Assembly: GCF_017377775.1 (NCBI RefSeq)
Contig: NZ_JAFVLN010000010.1
Coordinates: 186,001 to 250,000, forward strand
Direction of reading: 5' to 3'
DNA from: Streptomyces sp. VRA16 Mangrove soil
Lineage (GTDB): Bacteria; Actinomycetota; Actinomycetes; Streptomycetales; Streptomycetaceae
DNA: 64,000 bases
Position numbers and translations under genes: made by a program. The notes below the pieces were generated by a model. It saw only the letters and a program-made list of their open reading frames with translations. It searched no databases and was not told the origin of the DNA. Positions 31,637-39,857 of the stretch are shown here, piece after piece. Each line of letters opens with the position of its first letter. The stretch's first letter is position 1.

Positions 31637-32035
31637 TCAGTCGAGGTGCTCGGGCCCGAACGCGTCCGGCAGCATCTCGCCCAGGGTGCGCACCCCGGCC
31701 GACGTCTCCAGGAGCAGTTCCTTGCCCCCGAACTCGTACAGGAGCTGACGGCAGCGGCCGCACGGCATCAGGATGTCGCCCTTGCCGTCCACGCAGGTGA
31801 AGTGCGTGAGGCGGCCGCCGCCGGTGGACACCAGCTGGGAGACCAGGCCGCACTCGGCGCACAGGCCGAGCCCGTACGAGGCGTTCTCGACGTTGCAGCC
31901 GGTGACCGTGCGGCCGTCGTCGACACGGGCGGCCGCGCCGACCGGGAAGCCGGAGTACGGGGCGTAGGCGCGGGCCATCGCCTCGCGCGCCGCCTGCCGC
32001 AGCGACTCCCAGTCGGCATCGGTCGAGGAGGTCAC
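31637..32035 (-). CDS. cdd: Cytidine deaminase
   Basis: Deaminates cytidine and deoxycytidine to uridine and deoxyuridine. The 132-residue tetrameric-type enzyme shows the substrate loop GCNVENASYG (about 46-55), CAECGLVSQL with a zinc Cys and catalytic Glu, and MPCGRCRQLLYEFG with the other two zinc Cys. The GTG start at 32035 overlaps the stop of the upstream permease by 4 bp, so it is the last gene of the ATPase-permease-permease-cdd operon. Import and deamination of cytidine are therefore coupled. Confidence 0.95.
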   Translation of the reverse strand: MTSSTDADWESLRQAAREAMARAYAPYSGFPVGAAARVDDGRTVTGCNVENASYGLGLCAECGLVSQLVSTGGGRLTHFTCVDGKGDILMPCGRCRQLLYEFGGKELLLETSAGVRTLGEMLPDAFGPEHLD

Positions 32036-33294
32036 TTGCCCTGGCCCTTCCGGTACGGCTGTCCGTCCGCCTTCGGCATCCTCAGGCGCTGTGCCGAGAG
32101 TGCCAGCACGATCATGGTCAGGACGTACGGCATGGCCGTGGCGACCTGGCTCGGGACCGAGTCGGTGGAGGCGTACCAGAAGAAGAGCAGGACGGAGACG
32201 GCGAGCGTGACGACGCCGCCGACGTACTTCTTCTTCCAGATCAGCCAGGCGACCGCGAGGAGCGCGAGGATCGCGATGAGCAGGAGCAGCGCGTGGGTGT
32301 TCTCCGTGCCGCCGCGGACCTTGAGGGTGTCGCTGTAGCCGAACAGGCTCGCGCCGAGCGCGAGTCCGCCGGGCATCCAGTTGCCGAAGATCATCGCGGC
32401 GAGGCCGATGTAGCCGCGGCCGCCGGTCTGGCCCTCCAGGTAGTAGTTGGAGGAGACCATCGACAGGAACGCGCCGCCGAGGCCCGCGAGGGCGCCGGAG
32501 ATCAGCACGGCCAGGTACTTGTACTTGTAGACGTTGACGCCGAGGGACTCGGCCGCCGTCGGGTTCTCGCCGCAGGAGCGCAGCCGCAGACCGAACGACG
32601 TGCGCCACAGGATCCACCAGGAGGCGGGGATCAGCAGCACCGCGATCAGCGTCAGCCAGGAGACGCCGGTCATGACGCCGCCGAGCAGGCCCGCGACGTC
32701 GGAGACCAGGAACCAGCCGTGCTTGTTGATGTCGTCGAGCGCGTCCGCGATGCCGGGGACGGTGAACTCGCCGAGGCTCGGCACCGGCGGGGACTGCCGG
32801 GAGGTGGCGCCCTCCATGCCGTCGTAGGTGAGGACGGAGAGGTAGCGGGTCGCGCCCAGGGCGAGGATGTTGATGGCCACACCGGAGACGATGTGGTTCA
32901 CGTTGAAGGTGACGGTGGCGATGGCGTGCACCAGGCCGCCGAGCGCGCCGCCGATCAGGGCGGCGACGACGCCGACCCACGGACCCCACTGGTAGCCGGC
33001 CCAGGCGCCGAACCAGGTGCCGAGGATCAGCATGCCTTCGAGGCCGATGTTGACCACGCCGGCCCGCTCGGCCCACAGGCCGCCGAGGCCCGCCATGCCG
33101 ATGGGGACGGCGAGCTGGAGCGCGGTGGACATCTGGCTGACGGAGGTCAGACCGTTCGCGTCCGTGATGAGCCGGACCGCGGAGACCAGGCAGAGCAGCC
33201 CGGCGACGATCAGCAGCAGGACCGGGAGGCTGAGCTTGCGGCGGGCCGCGGGGGCGGCGGCCGGCGTCTTGTCGAGGACGGGAGCCGTACTCAT
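32032..33294 (-). CDS. Nucleoside ABC transporter permease (second subunit)
   Basis: A 420-residue inner-membrane permease of the BPD_transp_2 family. It has an N-terminal helix (LPVLLLIVAGLLCLVSAVRL) and about ten hydrophobic segments, with typical ERAGVVNIGLEGMLILGTWF and RSCGENPTAAESLGVNVYKY blocks found in BMP-dependent nucleoside transporters (NupQ/RnsD type). The start ATG 33294 overlaps the stop of the first permease by 4 bp (ATGA). It overlaps cdd at its end. It forms the membrane channel with the 33294-34433 product and is powered by the double ATPase. Confidence 0.92.
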   Translation of the reverse strand: MSTAPVLDKTPAAAPAARRKLSLPVLLLIVAGLLCLVSAVRLITDANGLTSVSQMSTALQLAVPIGMAGLGGLWAERAGVVNIGLEGMLILGTWFGAWAGYQWGPWVGVVAALIGGALGGLVHAIATVTFNVNHIVSGVAINILALGATRYLSVLTYDGMEGATSRQSPPVPSLGEFTVPGIADALDDINKHGWFLVSDVAGLLGGVMTGVSWLTLIAVLLIPASWWILWRTSFGLRLRSCGENPTAAESLGVNVYKYKYLAVLISGALAGLGGAFLSMVSSNYYLEGQTGGRGYIGLAAMIFGNWMPGGLALGASLFGYSDTLKVRGGTENTHALLLLIAILALLAVAWLIWKKKYVGGVVTLAVSVLLFFWYASTDSVPSQVATAMPYVLTMIVLALSAQRLRMPKADGQPYRKGQGK

Positions 33295-34433
33295 CAGGCG
33301 GCCACCTTCTGGGTCTTGTCGTGGGAGTCGGTGGTGCCGAGGACATGGCCGGCGGCGAGTTCGGCGCCGACCCGCTGCTGCTGGCGGCGGGTGCCCCAGA
33401 CGCGTACGGCCTCGTAGGAGACGACGACGGCGATCACGATGAGGCCCTGCATGATCGTGGCGATCTCCGAGCTGTAGCCCTGGAGGTCGAGCGGGTCGGC
33501 CGACTTGAAGAGCCAGGACATCAGCAGCGCGGCGAACGCCATGCCGCCCGGGCTGTTGCGGCCGAGCAGCGCCACCGTGATGGCGTTGAAGCCGAGCGAG
33601 GCCGGGAAGGAGTCGGAGAAGGTGTGCGTCGAGCCGAGCAGCGTCGGCAGACCGGCGAGGCCCGCGACGGCGCCGGACAGCAGCATGGCCGTGAGGACCA
33701 TCTTCTTCGCCGAGACGCCGGAGGCGGCGGCCGCGGTCTCCGAGGCGCCCGAGGTGCGCAGGTCGAAGCCGAAGCGGGTGCGGTTGAGCATCACCCAGTA
33801 GACGACGCCGAGCAGGACGGCGACGACCACGAAGCCGTAGACGGTGCCGACCTCGGCGCCCAGGTCGAAGCCGGGGAACCAGCCGGCCTTGTCCATGACG
33901 CCGGTGGTGCGGTTGTTGCCGACGGCGACGCCGAAGGCGTCCTCCAGGGTCAGGTACGCGATCACGGAGGCCGCGATCGAGTTCAGCATGATCGTGGAGA
34001 CGACCTCGCTGACGCCGCGGGTCACCTTGAGGACACCGGCGATGCCGGCCCACAGCGCGCCGGTGACGGCGGCCGACAGGATCAGCAGCGGGATCTGCAG
34101 GAAGGCCGGGAAGGCGACGTGCGCGCCGACGATGGCGGCGACACAGGCGGCGAGCCGGTACTGGCCCTCGACACCGATGTTGAAGAGGTTCATGCGGAAG
34201 CCGATGGCCACCGCGAGCGCGCCGATGTAGAGACCGGCGGCGTTGTTGATGATAAGGACCTGGACGTCGGAGAACGTCGCCTGCTCGAACATGATCGAGA
34301 ACGGCTCGACCGGGTTGACCCCGGAAGCGAGCAGCACGGCCGAGGTCAGGACGAACGCCACGACGAGGGCGATGACCGGTCCGGCCGCCGCGAGCAGGAT
34401 CCGCTCGGAATCCCAGCGCTTGCTGATGTTCAT
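33294..34433 (-). CDS. Nucleoside ABC transporter permease (first subunit)
   Basis: A 379-residue permease of the same BPD_transp_2 family (NupP/RnsC type). The first helix is LLAAAGPVIALVVAFVLTSA; the family block FRMNLFNIGVEGQYRLAACV is at about residues 80-99, and RTSGASETAAAASGVSAKKM is the cytoplasmic coupling region. ATG 34433 lies 2 bp after the ATPase stop. It ends KTQKVAA and overlaps the second permease. With the BMP lipoproteins at 36237 and 37543 the set makes a complete importer. Confidence 0.92.
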   Translation of the reverse strand: MNISKRWDSERILLAAAGPVIALVVAFVLTSAVLLASGVNPVEPFSIMFEQATFSDVQVLIINNAAGLYIGALAVAIGFRMNLFNIGVEGQYRLAACVAAIVGAHVAFPAFLQIPLLILSAAVTGALWAGIAGVLKVTRGVSEVVSTIMLNSIAASVIAYLTLEDAFGVAVGNNRTTGVMDKAGWFPGFDLGAEVGTVYGFVVVAVLLGVVYWVMLNRTRFGFDLRTSGASETAAAASGVSAKKMVLTAMLLSGAVAGLAGLPTLLGSTHTFSDSFPASLGFNAITVALLGRNSPGGMAFAALLMSWLFKSADPLDLQGYSSEIATIMQGLIVIAVVVSYEAVRVWGTRRQQQRVGAELAAGHVLGTTDSHDKTQKVAA

Positions 34434-34435
34434 GG

Positions 34436-36013
34436 TCAGGCACCGTCTTCCGTGTGCTCCAGGTGGCCCGATGCGGCACCGGTCATGGCGGATCCCAGCT
34501 CTTCCGGGGTGATGGCGGCCGGGTCGGCGTCGGCGACCAGGCGGCCGTCGTAGATGACCCGGAGGGTGTCGGACAGGCCGATCAGCTCGTCGAGGTCGGC
34601 CGAGATGAGCAGCACGGCGAGGCCCTCGCGGCGGGCCTCGCGGATCTGGTCCCAGATCTGCGCCTGCGCGCCGACGTCCACACCGCGGGTGGGGTGGGCG
34701 GCGATCAGGAACTTCGGCTTGTGCGACATCTCGCGGCCGACGATCAGCTTCTGCTGGTTGCCGCCGGACAGCGACGCGGCGGTGACGTCGATGCCGGGGG
34801 TGCGCACGTCGTACTCCTCGACGATCCGCGCGGTGTCGGCCTGCGCGGACTTCGGGTCGAGCCAGAAGCCCTTGCTGTTGGGCCGCTCGGTGACATGGCC
34901 GAGGATGCGGTTCTCCCACAGCGGCGCGTCGAGCAGCAGGCCGTGGCGGTGGCGGTCCTCGGGGATGTAGCCGACGCCGTTCTCGCGGCGCTTGCGGGTG
35001 GGCAGGCCCGTGATGTCGTCGCCGAGCATCCTGATGACGCCGCTGTCCGCGCTCTCCAGGCCGATGAGGGCCTCGATGAGTTCGGTCTGGCCGTTGCCCT
35101 CGACGCCCGCGAGGCCGAGCACCTCACCGGCGTGGATGGTGAAGGTGATGCCGTCGAGCAGCGGCTTGCCGCCGCCGGGGGCCGCGAGCCGCAGCTCCTC
35201 GACCTCGATCACCGGGCGGTCGGTGACGGTGGACTCGGCGGTCTCGGGGGTGGGCAGTTCGCTGCCGACCATCAGCTCGGCGAGCTGCTTGGGGGTGGTC
35301 TCGGCGGGGACGGCCGTGCCGACCGTGGTGCCGCGCCGGATGACGGTGATCTCGTCGGCGACGGAGAGGACCTCGCCGAGCTTGTGCGAGATGAAGATGA
35401 CGGAGAGGCCCTCGGCCCTGAGCTCGCGCAGGTTGGCGAAGAGCGCGTCGACCTCCTGCGGGACGAGCACGGCGGTCGGCTCGTCGAGGATCAGGGTGGT
35501 GGCGCCGCGGTAGAGGACCTTGAGGATCTCCACGCGCTGCCGGTCGGCGACGCCGAGGTCCTCGACGAGGGCGTCCGGGCGCACCCCGAGGCCGTACCGC
35601 TCGGATATCTCCAGGATCTTGCGGCGGGCCTTGGAGCCGATCCCGTACAGCTTCTCGCTGCCGAGGACGACGTTCTCCAGGACCGTGAGGTTGTCCGCGA
35701 GCATGAAGTGCTGGTGGACCATGCCGATGCCGCGCGCGATGGCGTCGGCCGGCGACGAGTAGCTGACCTGCTCGCCGTCGATGGCGATGGTGCCCTCGTC
35801 CGGCTTCTGCATGCCGTAGAGGATCTTCATCAGCGTGGACTTGCCCGCGCCGTTCTCGCCGACGAGGGCGTGCACGGTGCCCTTGCGGACGGTCAGGCAG
35901 ATGTCGTGGTTGGCGACGACTCCGGGGAACCGCTTGGTGATGCCCTTGAGTTCTACGGCGGCTACGGAGGCGGGGGTGACGGCGTCGGCCGGCGGGGAGC
36001 TTGACGTGGCGAT
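34436..36013 (-). CDS. Nucleoside ABC transporter ATP-binding protein, double NBD
   Basis: About 525 residues with two nucleotide-binding domains, as in sugar and nucleoside importers. NBD1: Walker A VGENGAGKST, LGVADRQRVEIL in the signature region, LILDEPTAVL. NBD2: degenerate Walker A GVEGNGQTEL, clear signature SLSGGNQQK, then AHPTRGVDVGAQ. The start is unusual: the only good ribosome site (AGGAG, 36022-36026) is 8 bases upstream of an in-frame AUC at 36013. No ATG or GTG lies in frame nearby, and a TTG at 36061 lies upstream of the operator. I therefore take AUC 36013 as the start, with caution. First gene of the ATPase-permease-permease-cdd operon. Confidence 0.88.
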   Translation of the reverse strand: MATSSSPPADAVTPASVAAVELKGITKRFPGVVANHDICLTVRKGTVHALVGENGAGKSTLMKILYGMQKPDEGTIAIDGEQVSYSSPADAIARGIGMVHQHFMLADNLTVLENVVLGSEKLYGIGSKARRKILEISERYGLGVRPDALVEDLGVADRQRVEILKVLYRGATTLILDEPTAVLVPQEVDALFANLRELRAEGLSVIFISHKLGEVLSVADEITVIRRGTTVGTAVPAETTPKQLAELMVGSELPTPETAESTVTDRPVIEVEELRLAAPGGGKPLLDGITFTIHAGEVLGLAGVEGNGQTELIEALIGLESADSGVIRMLGDDITGLPTRKRRENGVGYIPEDRHRHGLLLDAPLWENRILGHVTERPNSKGFWLDPKSAQADTARIVEEYDVRTPGIDVTAASLSGGNQQKLIVGREMSHKPKFLIAAHPTRGVDVGAQAQIWDQIREARREGLAVLLISADLDELIGLSDTLRVIYDGRLVADADPAAITPEELGSAMTGAASGHLEHTEDGA

Positions 36014-36040
36014 GGCGCACTCTCCTGGGAAGGGGGGCCG

Positions 36041-36054
36041 CCTACACGCGTAGC
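36041..36054 (-). promoter_or_regulatory. Nucleoside-regulon operator in front of the ABC-cdd operon
   Basis: CCTACACGCGTAGC contains CTACACGCGTAG, the shared palindrome with one change. Read on the minus strand it runs into TAGGCG, the probable -10. The predicted leader is about 20 bases and carries the AGGAG ribosome site. Confidence 0.7.
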
Positions 36055-36173
36055 GCCCCAACAGCGGTGTGCGAGAAGTGAGTTCGGGTCCGAGCAGGAT
36101 CCCATGGGCGGGAAGGGGGGAAGAAGTCTCCCCCGGTTACGAAATGTGTCCTGCCCACGGGCCCGACGGGTCG

Positions 36174-36204
36174 GCCCGGACCGCTTCGCACGCGCGGTCC
36201 GGGC
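36174..36204 (-). terminator. Hairpin terminator after first BMP gene
   Basis: GCCCGGACCGC (36174-36184) pairs perfectly with GCGGTCCGGGC (36194-36204) around a 9-base loop. It lies about 30 bp downstream of the 36237 stop codon and upstream of the ATPase operon. Confidence 0.82.
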
Positions 36205-36236
36205 TGCCCCCTTCGCAGGGTTACTGCTGAGCTGCC

Positions 36237-37286
36237 TTACTTGGCGGCGACCTTGATGGAGCCGTCGATGATGCCCGCCTCGGCCTTCTTCAGCGCGGCC
36301 TGGAGCTTGCTGTCGTTCTTGAACTCCGGGTTGGAGTCGGCGAGGGAGACCTCACCGGACTTCAGGTCGCCGGTGATGACACCGGTCTGCGGCTTGCCGT
36401 CCTTGACCGACTCGGCGAGCTTGAAGATCGACTCGGCGACGCCCTTGGTGGCGGAGGTGATGATGTACTTCTTGTACGCGGCGAGCGCCTTCTGGCTGTA
36501 CTGGTCGGAGTCGACGCCGATCGCGTACTTCTTCTCGGCCGCGGCGGCCTCGATGACGCCCTGACCGGAGAGACCGGCCGCGTGGTAGACCACGTCGGCG
36601 CCGTCCTCGATCTGCTTCTCGGCGGCGGCCTTGCCCAGGTCCGGGGAGGCGAAGCCCTTGGCGGGGTCCTCGTCGAGGAACTGCTTCTCGACCTTGACGC
36701 CCTTCTTGGTGTCCTTGACGCCCTGCTCGAAGCCGGCCCGGAACTTGTTGATCAGCGCGTTGTCGACACCGCCGACGAAGCCGACCGTGTTCGTCTTGGT
36801 CTTCAGGGCGGCGGTGACGCCGGCGAGGTAGGAGACCTCGTTCTCCTGGAAGACCAGGTCGGCGATGTTGTCGCCCTTGACCGAGGCGTCGTCGACGATG
36901 CCGAAGGTCGTGTTCGGGTACTTCTTCGCGGCCTCGGCGACGGCCGGGGCGTAGGAGTAGCCGATGCCGACGATCGGGTTGTAACCGGCCTTCGCCAGGT
37001 TCACCAGGCGGGCGGTCTTGTCGTCGTCGGACTCGCCGTCCTTCGGCTCCTGGTCGGCGACCTCGTAGCCGAACTTCGCCTTCGCCTTCTGCAGGCCCTC
37101 GTACGCGGCGTCGTTGAACGACTGGTCACCCTTGCCGCCGACGTCGTACGCGATGGCGAGGCCCTTGTCCTTGCCGCCGGAGGACTTGGACGAGGCGTCG
37201 GACGAGGTGCCGCCACAGGCAGAGAGGACAAGGGCGAGAGAGGCGGTGGCGGTGCCTGCGACCGCTATGCGGGAAACCCGGCGCAT
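36237..37286 (-). CDS. BMP family nucleoside-binding lipoprotein (copy 1)
   Basis: A 349-residue substrate-binding lipoprotein. The signal sequence ends in a lipobox LSACGG (Cys about 24), followed by a Ser/Gly/Lys linker. The PnrA/BMP fold starts at LAIAYDVGGKGDQSFNDAAY (about 43-62), has VGIGYSYAPAVAEAAKKYPN, GFVGGVDNALINKFRAGFEQ and YHAAGLSGQGVIEAA. BMP proteins bind nucleosides for ABC uptake. ATG 37286 has AAGGAGCTCTTCCC upstream. It has its own operator (37348-37361) and its own terminator. A close paralogue lies directly upstream (37543-38604). Confidence 0.95.
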   Translation of the reverse strand: MRRVSRIAVAGTATASLALVLSACGGTSSDASSKSSGGKDKGLAIAYDVGGKGDQSFNDAAYEGLQKAKAKFGYEVADQEPKDGESDDDKTARLVNLAKAGYNPIVGIGYSYAPAVAEAAKKYPNTTFGIVDDASVKGDNIADLVFQENEVSYLAGVTAALKTKTNTVGFVGGVDNALINKFRAGFEQGVKDTKKGVKVEKQFLDEDPAKGFASPDLGKAAAEKQIEDGADVVYHAAGLSGQGVIEAAAAEKKYAIGVDSDQYSQKALAAYKKYIITSATKGVAESIFKLAESVKDGKPQTGVITGDLKSGEVSLADSNPEFKNDSKLQAALKKAEAGIIDGSIKVAAK

Positions 37287-37347
37287 GGGAAGAGCTCCTT
37301 CGTACAAGCGCCGGAGGGACAGGGGCCGACGCTGAGTTCGCCGCAGA

Positions 37348-37361
37348 GTAACGCGCGTAGA
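37348..37361 (-). promoter_or_regulatory. Nucleoside-regulon operator in front of BMP copy 1
   Basis: GTAACGCGCGTAGA: ACGCGCGTAGA is identical to the consensus, and only the outer left half differs. On the minus strand the altered half reads GTTACTCT, giving a TTACTC/TACTCT -10. So the change may serve the promoter. Confidence 0.68.
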
Positions 37362-37450
37362 CAGAACATAAAACCCCTTCTGTCCATCTCGTTATCGGGG
37401 CGATGCAAAGCCGCATACCTGCGATCGGCGGCCGTTTTCGAACGCAACGA

Positions 37451-37484
37451 GGGGCGGGCGCGGAAGAGATTCCGCGCCCGCCCC
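37451..37484 (-). terminator. Strong hairpin terminator after second BMP gene
   Basis: GGGGCGGGCGCGGAA (37451-37465) pairs with TTCCGCGCCCGCCCC (37470-37484), a perfect 15-bp stem with a 4-base loop (GAGA). It lies about 60 bp downstream of the BMP copy 2 stop. Confidence 0.88.
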
Positions 37485-37542
37485 TGACGCCGCCTGGCGT
37501 TGTACGTATGACGTCCGTGTCCCGCGGTGCGGGATCAGCGGG

Positions 37543-38604
37543 TCACTTCTTCTTCGGCTTGGTCGCCACCTTGATCGTGCCGTCGACGATGCCCTTCTTC
37601 GCCTTGGCGACCGCGTCGGCCAGGCCGGGGATCGTCTTGAACTCCGGGTTGGACTCCGCGGCGCCCACGCCGTTCACCTTGAGGTCGAAGGTCTGCACAC
37701 CGGTCAGCGGCTTCTTGTCGTGGACCGACTTGGCCAGCGCGTAGACCGAGCCGCCGACCTCCTTGAGCGCGGAGGTGAGGATGTACTTCTTGTACGCGGC
37801 CAGCGTGCTCTGGCCGTACTGGTCGGAGTCGACGCCGATGACCCACTTCTTCTTCGCGGCGGCCGCCTTGATCACGCCCTGCCCGGAGAGACCGGCGGCG
37901 TGGTAGATCACGTCGGCGCCGTCCTCCAGCTGCTTGTCCGCGGCGGCCTCGCCGAGGTCGGGGCTGGCGAAGCCCTTGGCCGGGTCGTCGTCGAGGTACT
38001 GGACGTCGACCTTGACACCCTTCTTGGTGTCGGCGACGCCCTGCTCGAAGCCGGCCTGGAACTTGTTGATCAGCTCGTTGTCGACACCGCCGACAAAGCC
38101 GACGTGGTTCGACTTGGTGGCCTTGGCCGCGGCGACGCCGACCAGGTACGAGGACTCGTTCTCGGCGAAGACCAGCGAGGCGACGTTCTTGCCCTCGACG
38201 ACGGAGTCGACGATGCCGAAGGTCGTCTTCGGGTACTTCGCGGCGACCGTCTTCATCGCCGGCCCGTAGGCGTAGCCGATGCCGATGACCGGGTTGTAGC
38301 CGGCCTTCGCCAGGTTGGCGAGGCGGGCCGCCTTGTCGTCGTCGGACTCGCCGTCCTTCGGCTCGGCCTCGGCGGTCTTGTAGCCGTACTCCGCCTCGGC
38401 CTTCTTCACGCCCTCGTAGGCGGAGTCGTTGAACGACTGGTCGCCGCGGCCGCCGACGTCGTAGGCGATGGCGAGCCCCAGGTCCTTCTTGCCCGAACCG
38501 CCCCCGCTGTTCTTCTCACTGCTGGTGCCGCCGCAGGCCGTGGCGGCGAGCGCCAGGCCGGTGACGGCGACGGCGATTCGCGTGACCCGCGATATTCGAC
38601 GCAT
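37543..38604 (-). CDS. BMP family nucleoside-binding lipoprotein (copy 2)
   Basis: A 353-residue paralogue of the 36237-37286 protein. It has a lipoprotein signal with ATACGG (Cys about 28), a Gly/Ser/Lys linker, then LAIAYDVGGRGDQSFNDSAY and GFVGGVDNELINKFQAGFEQ. It differs from copy 1 mainly in surface loops, the linker and its C-terminal Lys-rich tail (KPKKK). This suggests a different nucleoside preference for the same permease. ATG 38604 is preceded by GGGGAG. It has its own operator at 38658-38671 and a strong terminator, so it is expressed as a single-gene unit. Confidence 0.94.
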   Translation of the reverse strand: MRRISRVTRIAVAVTGLALAATACGGTSSEKNSGGGSGKKDLGLAIAYDVGGRGDQSFNDSAYEGVKKAEAEYGYKTAEAEPKDGESDDDKAARLANLAKAGYNPVIGIGYAYGPAMKTVAAKYPKTTFGIVDSVVEGKNVASLVFAENESSYLVGVAAAKATKSNHVGFVGGVDNELINKFQAGFEQGVADTKKGVKVDVQYLDDDPAKGFASPDLGEAAADKQLEDGADVIYHAAGLSGQGVIKAAAAKKKWVIGVDSDQYGQSTLAAYKKYILTSALKEVGGSVYALAKSVHDKKPLTGVQTFDLKVNGVGAAESNPEFKTIPGLADAVAKAKKGIVDGTIKVATKPKKK

Positions 38605-38657
38605 CAGAATCTCCCCATTCTCCAACACGCCCGGTACGGCGCTCAGTTCGGCGCACG

Positions 38658-38671
38658 ATAACGCGCGTAGA
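38658..38671 (-). promoter_or_regulatory. Nucleoside-regulon operator in front of BMP copy 2
   Basis: ATAACGCGCGTAGA, differing from the consensus only in the outer left half. On the minus strand this half reads TTATCG, a possible -10, mirroring the variant in front of BMP copy 1. Confidence 0.68.
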
Positions 38672-38845
38672 ACCCCTCCGTAACGTCCTTGGCTCCCGCC
38701 GTTACCGATTCGTGCCGGGGGTCGGTTACGTCCGCGTGAAAGAGCGTGACGAACGGCGCGAAGAGGGGACGTATCGCGGGCAACATCCGGCCACCGTAGG
38801 ACACTTGTGTGCCTGGGCGACACACCTTTCGGAGGGGGATTCCGC

Positions 38846-39826
38846 ATGACGCGGCGCGACGGGCGGCGAAGCAGACGGTCCGTGCTGCTCACAGGGGTGG
38901 CGGGGGTGGCCCTGGCGGCGCAGATCACGCTCGTCGCCGGGTTCCTGTACTTCAGCACGAACCTCTTCGTGCCCGACCGGCTCTGCCACGGCACGGTCGC
39001 GCCGGACGAGGCGGCCGGGGCGCTCGGCGGCGGCCCGCTGGGGCGGGTGACGGCGCGCGAGACGTCGGCCGCGTCGTGCGTGGTGACCTACGCGAGCTGG
39101 GTGCCGGGGTCCGAGGAGCGGCGGCTGCGGGTCGCGGTCACCGGGGAGCGGGCCGGCTTCCCGTTCACGCGCGGCGACTGGCAGGTCTCGGGCGCCCGGC
39201 ACTTCTACGCGGAGGCCGCCGCGCCCGGCGTCTTCGACGCGTCCGGCGGCTGGACGCTGCCGTCGCCGGCGTGCGCGCGCAAGGCGTCGGGCGGCGGCCC
39301 GCTGCCGGTCGTCGAGGTGGCGGTCACGCGGGGCGCCGGGGACGCGGGCGGCATGGCCCGGCTCCTGATGGCGGCGACGCAGCGCTGCGCGGGCGGCGGG
39401 CTCGACGGCCGCACCTCGGCCTCGGGCCGCTACTTCGTGCCGTGGCCCGCCCGCTCCCCCGACCCGTCCCGGGTCTGCGGGATCCCCGGCCTCACCCTCG
39501 GCCCGCTCACCGGCCCCCACGGCGAACGAGTGCGGGAGCAAACGGTGGGCTCGCTGTCCGAGGGACTGAACTGTGATCTGTCGTACGAGGGCGGGACGGG
39601 CCGGGTCGTCGTCGCCCGGATCGCCGTGGTGAACGAGCCGGCTCTCACCGCGCTCCTCGACGACCGCGACTTCCCGCGGGCGGTCTGCGACGACCGCCCC
39701 ACGGTGTTCGCCTACGACGTGCCCCGCCCGGCCCCCGGGGCCCCCGCGGGGCCGAAGGCCCTCTCCGGGCGCTCGCTCGCGAAGGCCCTCACCGGGGCGG
39801 CGCGCTCGGGGCCGCACTGCACGTGA
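38846..39826 (+). CDS. Membrane-anchored extracytoplasmic protein, unknown function
   Basis: A 326-residue protein with a basic N-terminus (MTRRDGRRSRRSV) and one transmembrane helix at about residues 14-37 (LLTGVAGVALAAQITLVAGF). The rest should be outside the cell. The exported part has regularly placed Cys residues (PDRLCHG, AASCVV, SPACAR, RVCGIP, GLNCDL, RAVCDD, GPHC) that probably form disulfides. It looks like two related modules of about 130 residues (a C-G-x-P/T opening followed by a V-T-Y/L-S-Y strand), though this is only by eye. ATG 38846 follows GGAGGGGGA. I do not recognise a named family. Confidence 0.65.
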   Translation: MTRRDGRRSRRSVLLTGVAGVALAAQITLVAGFLYFSTNLFVPDRLCHGTVAPDEAAGALGGGPLGRVTARETSAASCVVTYASWVPGSEERRLRVAVTGERAGFPFTRGDWQVSGARHFYAEAAAPGVFDASGGWTLPSPACARKASGGGPLPVVEVAVTRGAGDAGGMARLLMAATQRCAGGGLDGRTSASGRYFVPWPARSPDPSRVCGIPGLTLGPLTGPHGERVREQTVGSLSEGLNCDLSYEGGTGRVVVARIAVVNEPALTALLDDRDFPRAVCDDRPTVFAYDVPRPAPGAPAGPKALSGRSLAKALTGAARSGPHCT

Positions 39827-39857
39827 CGCGCGCCGCGCGACGGCGGCGCGCGGACGG

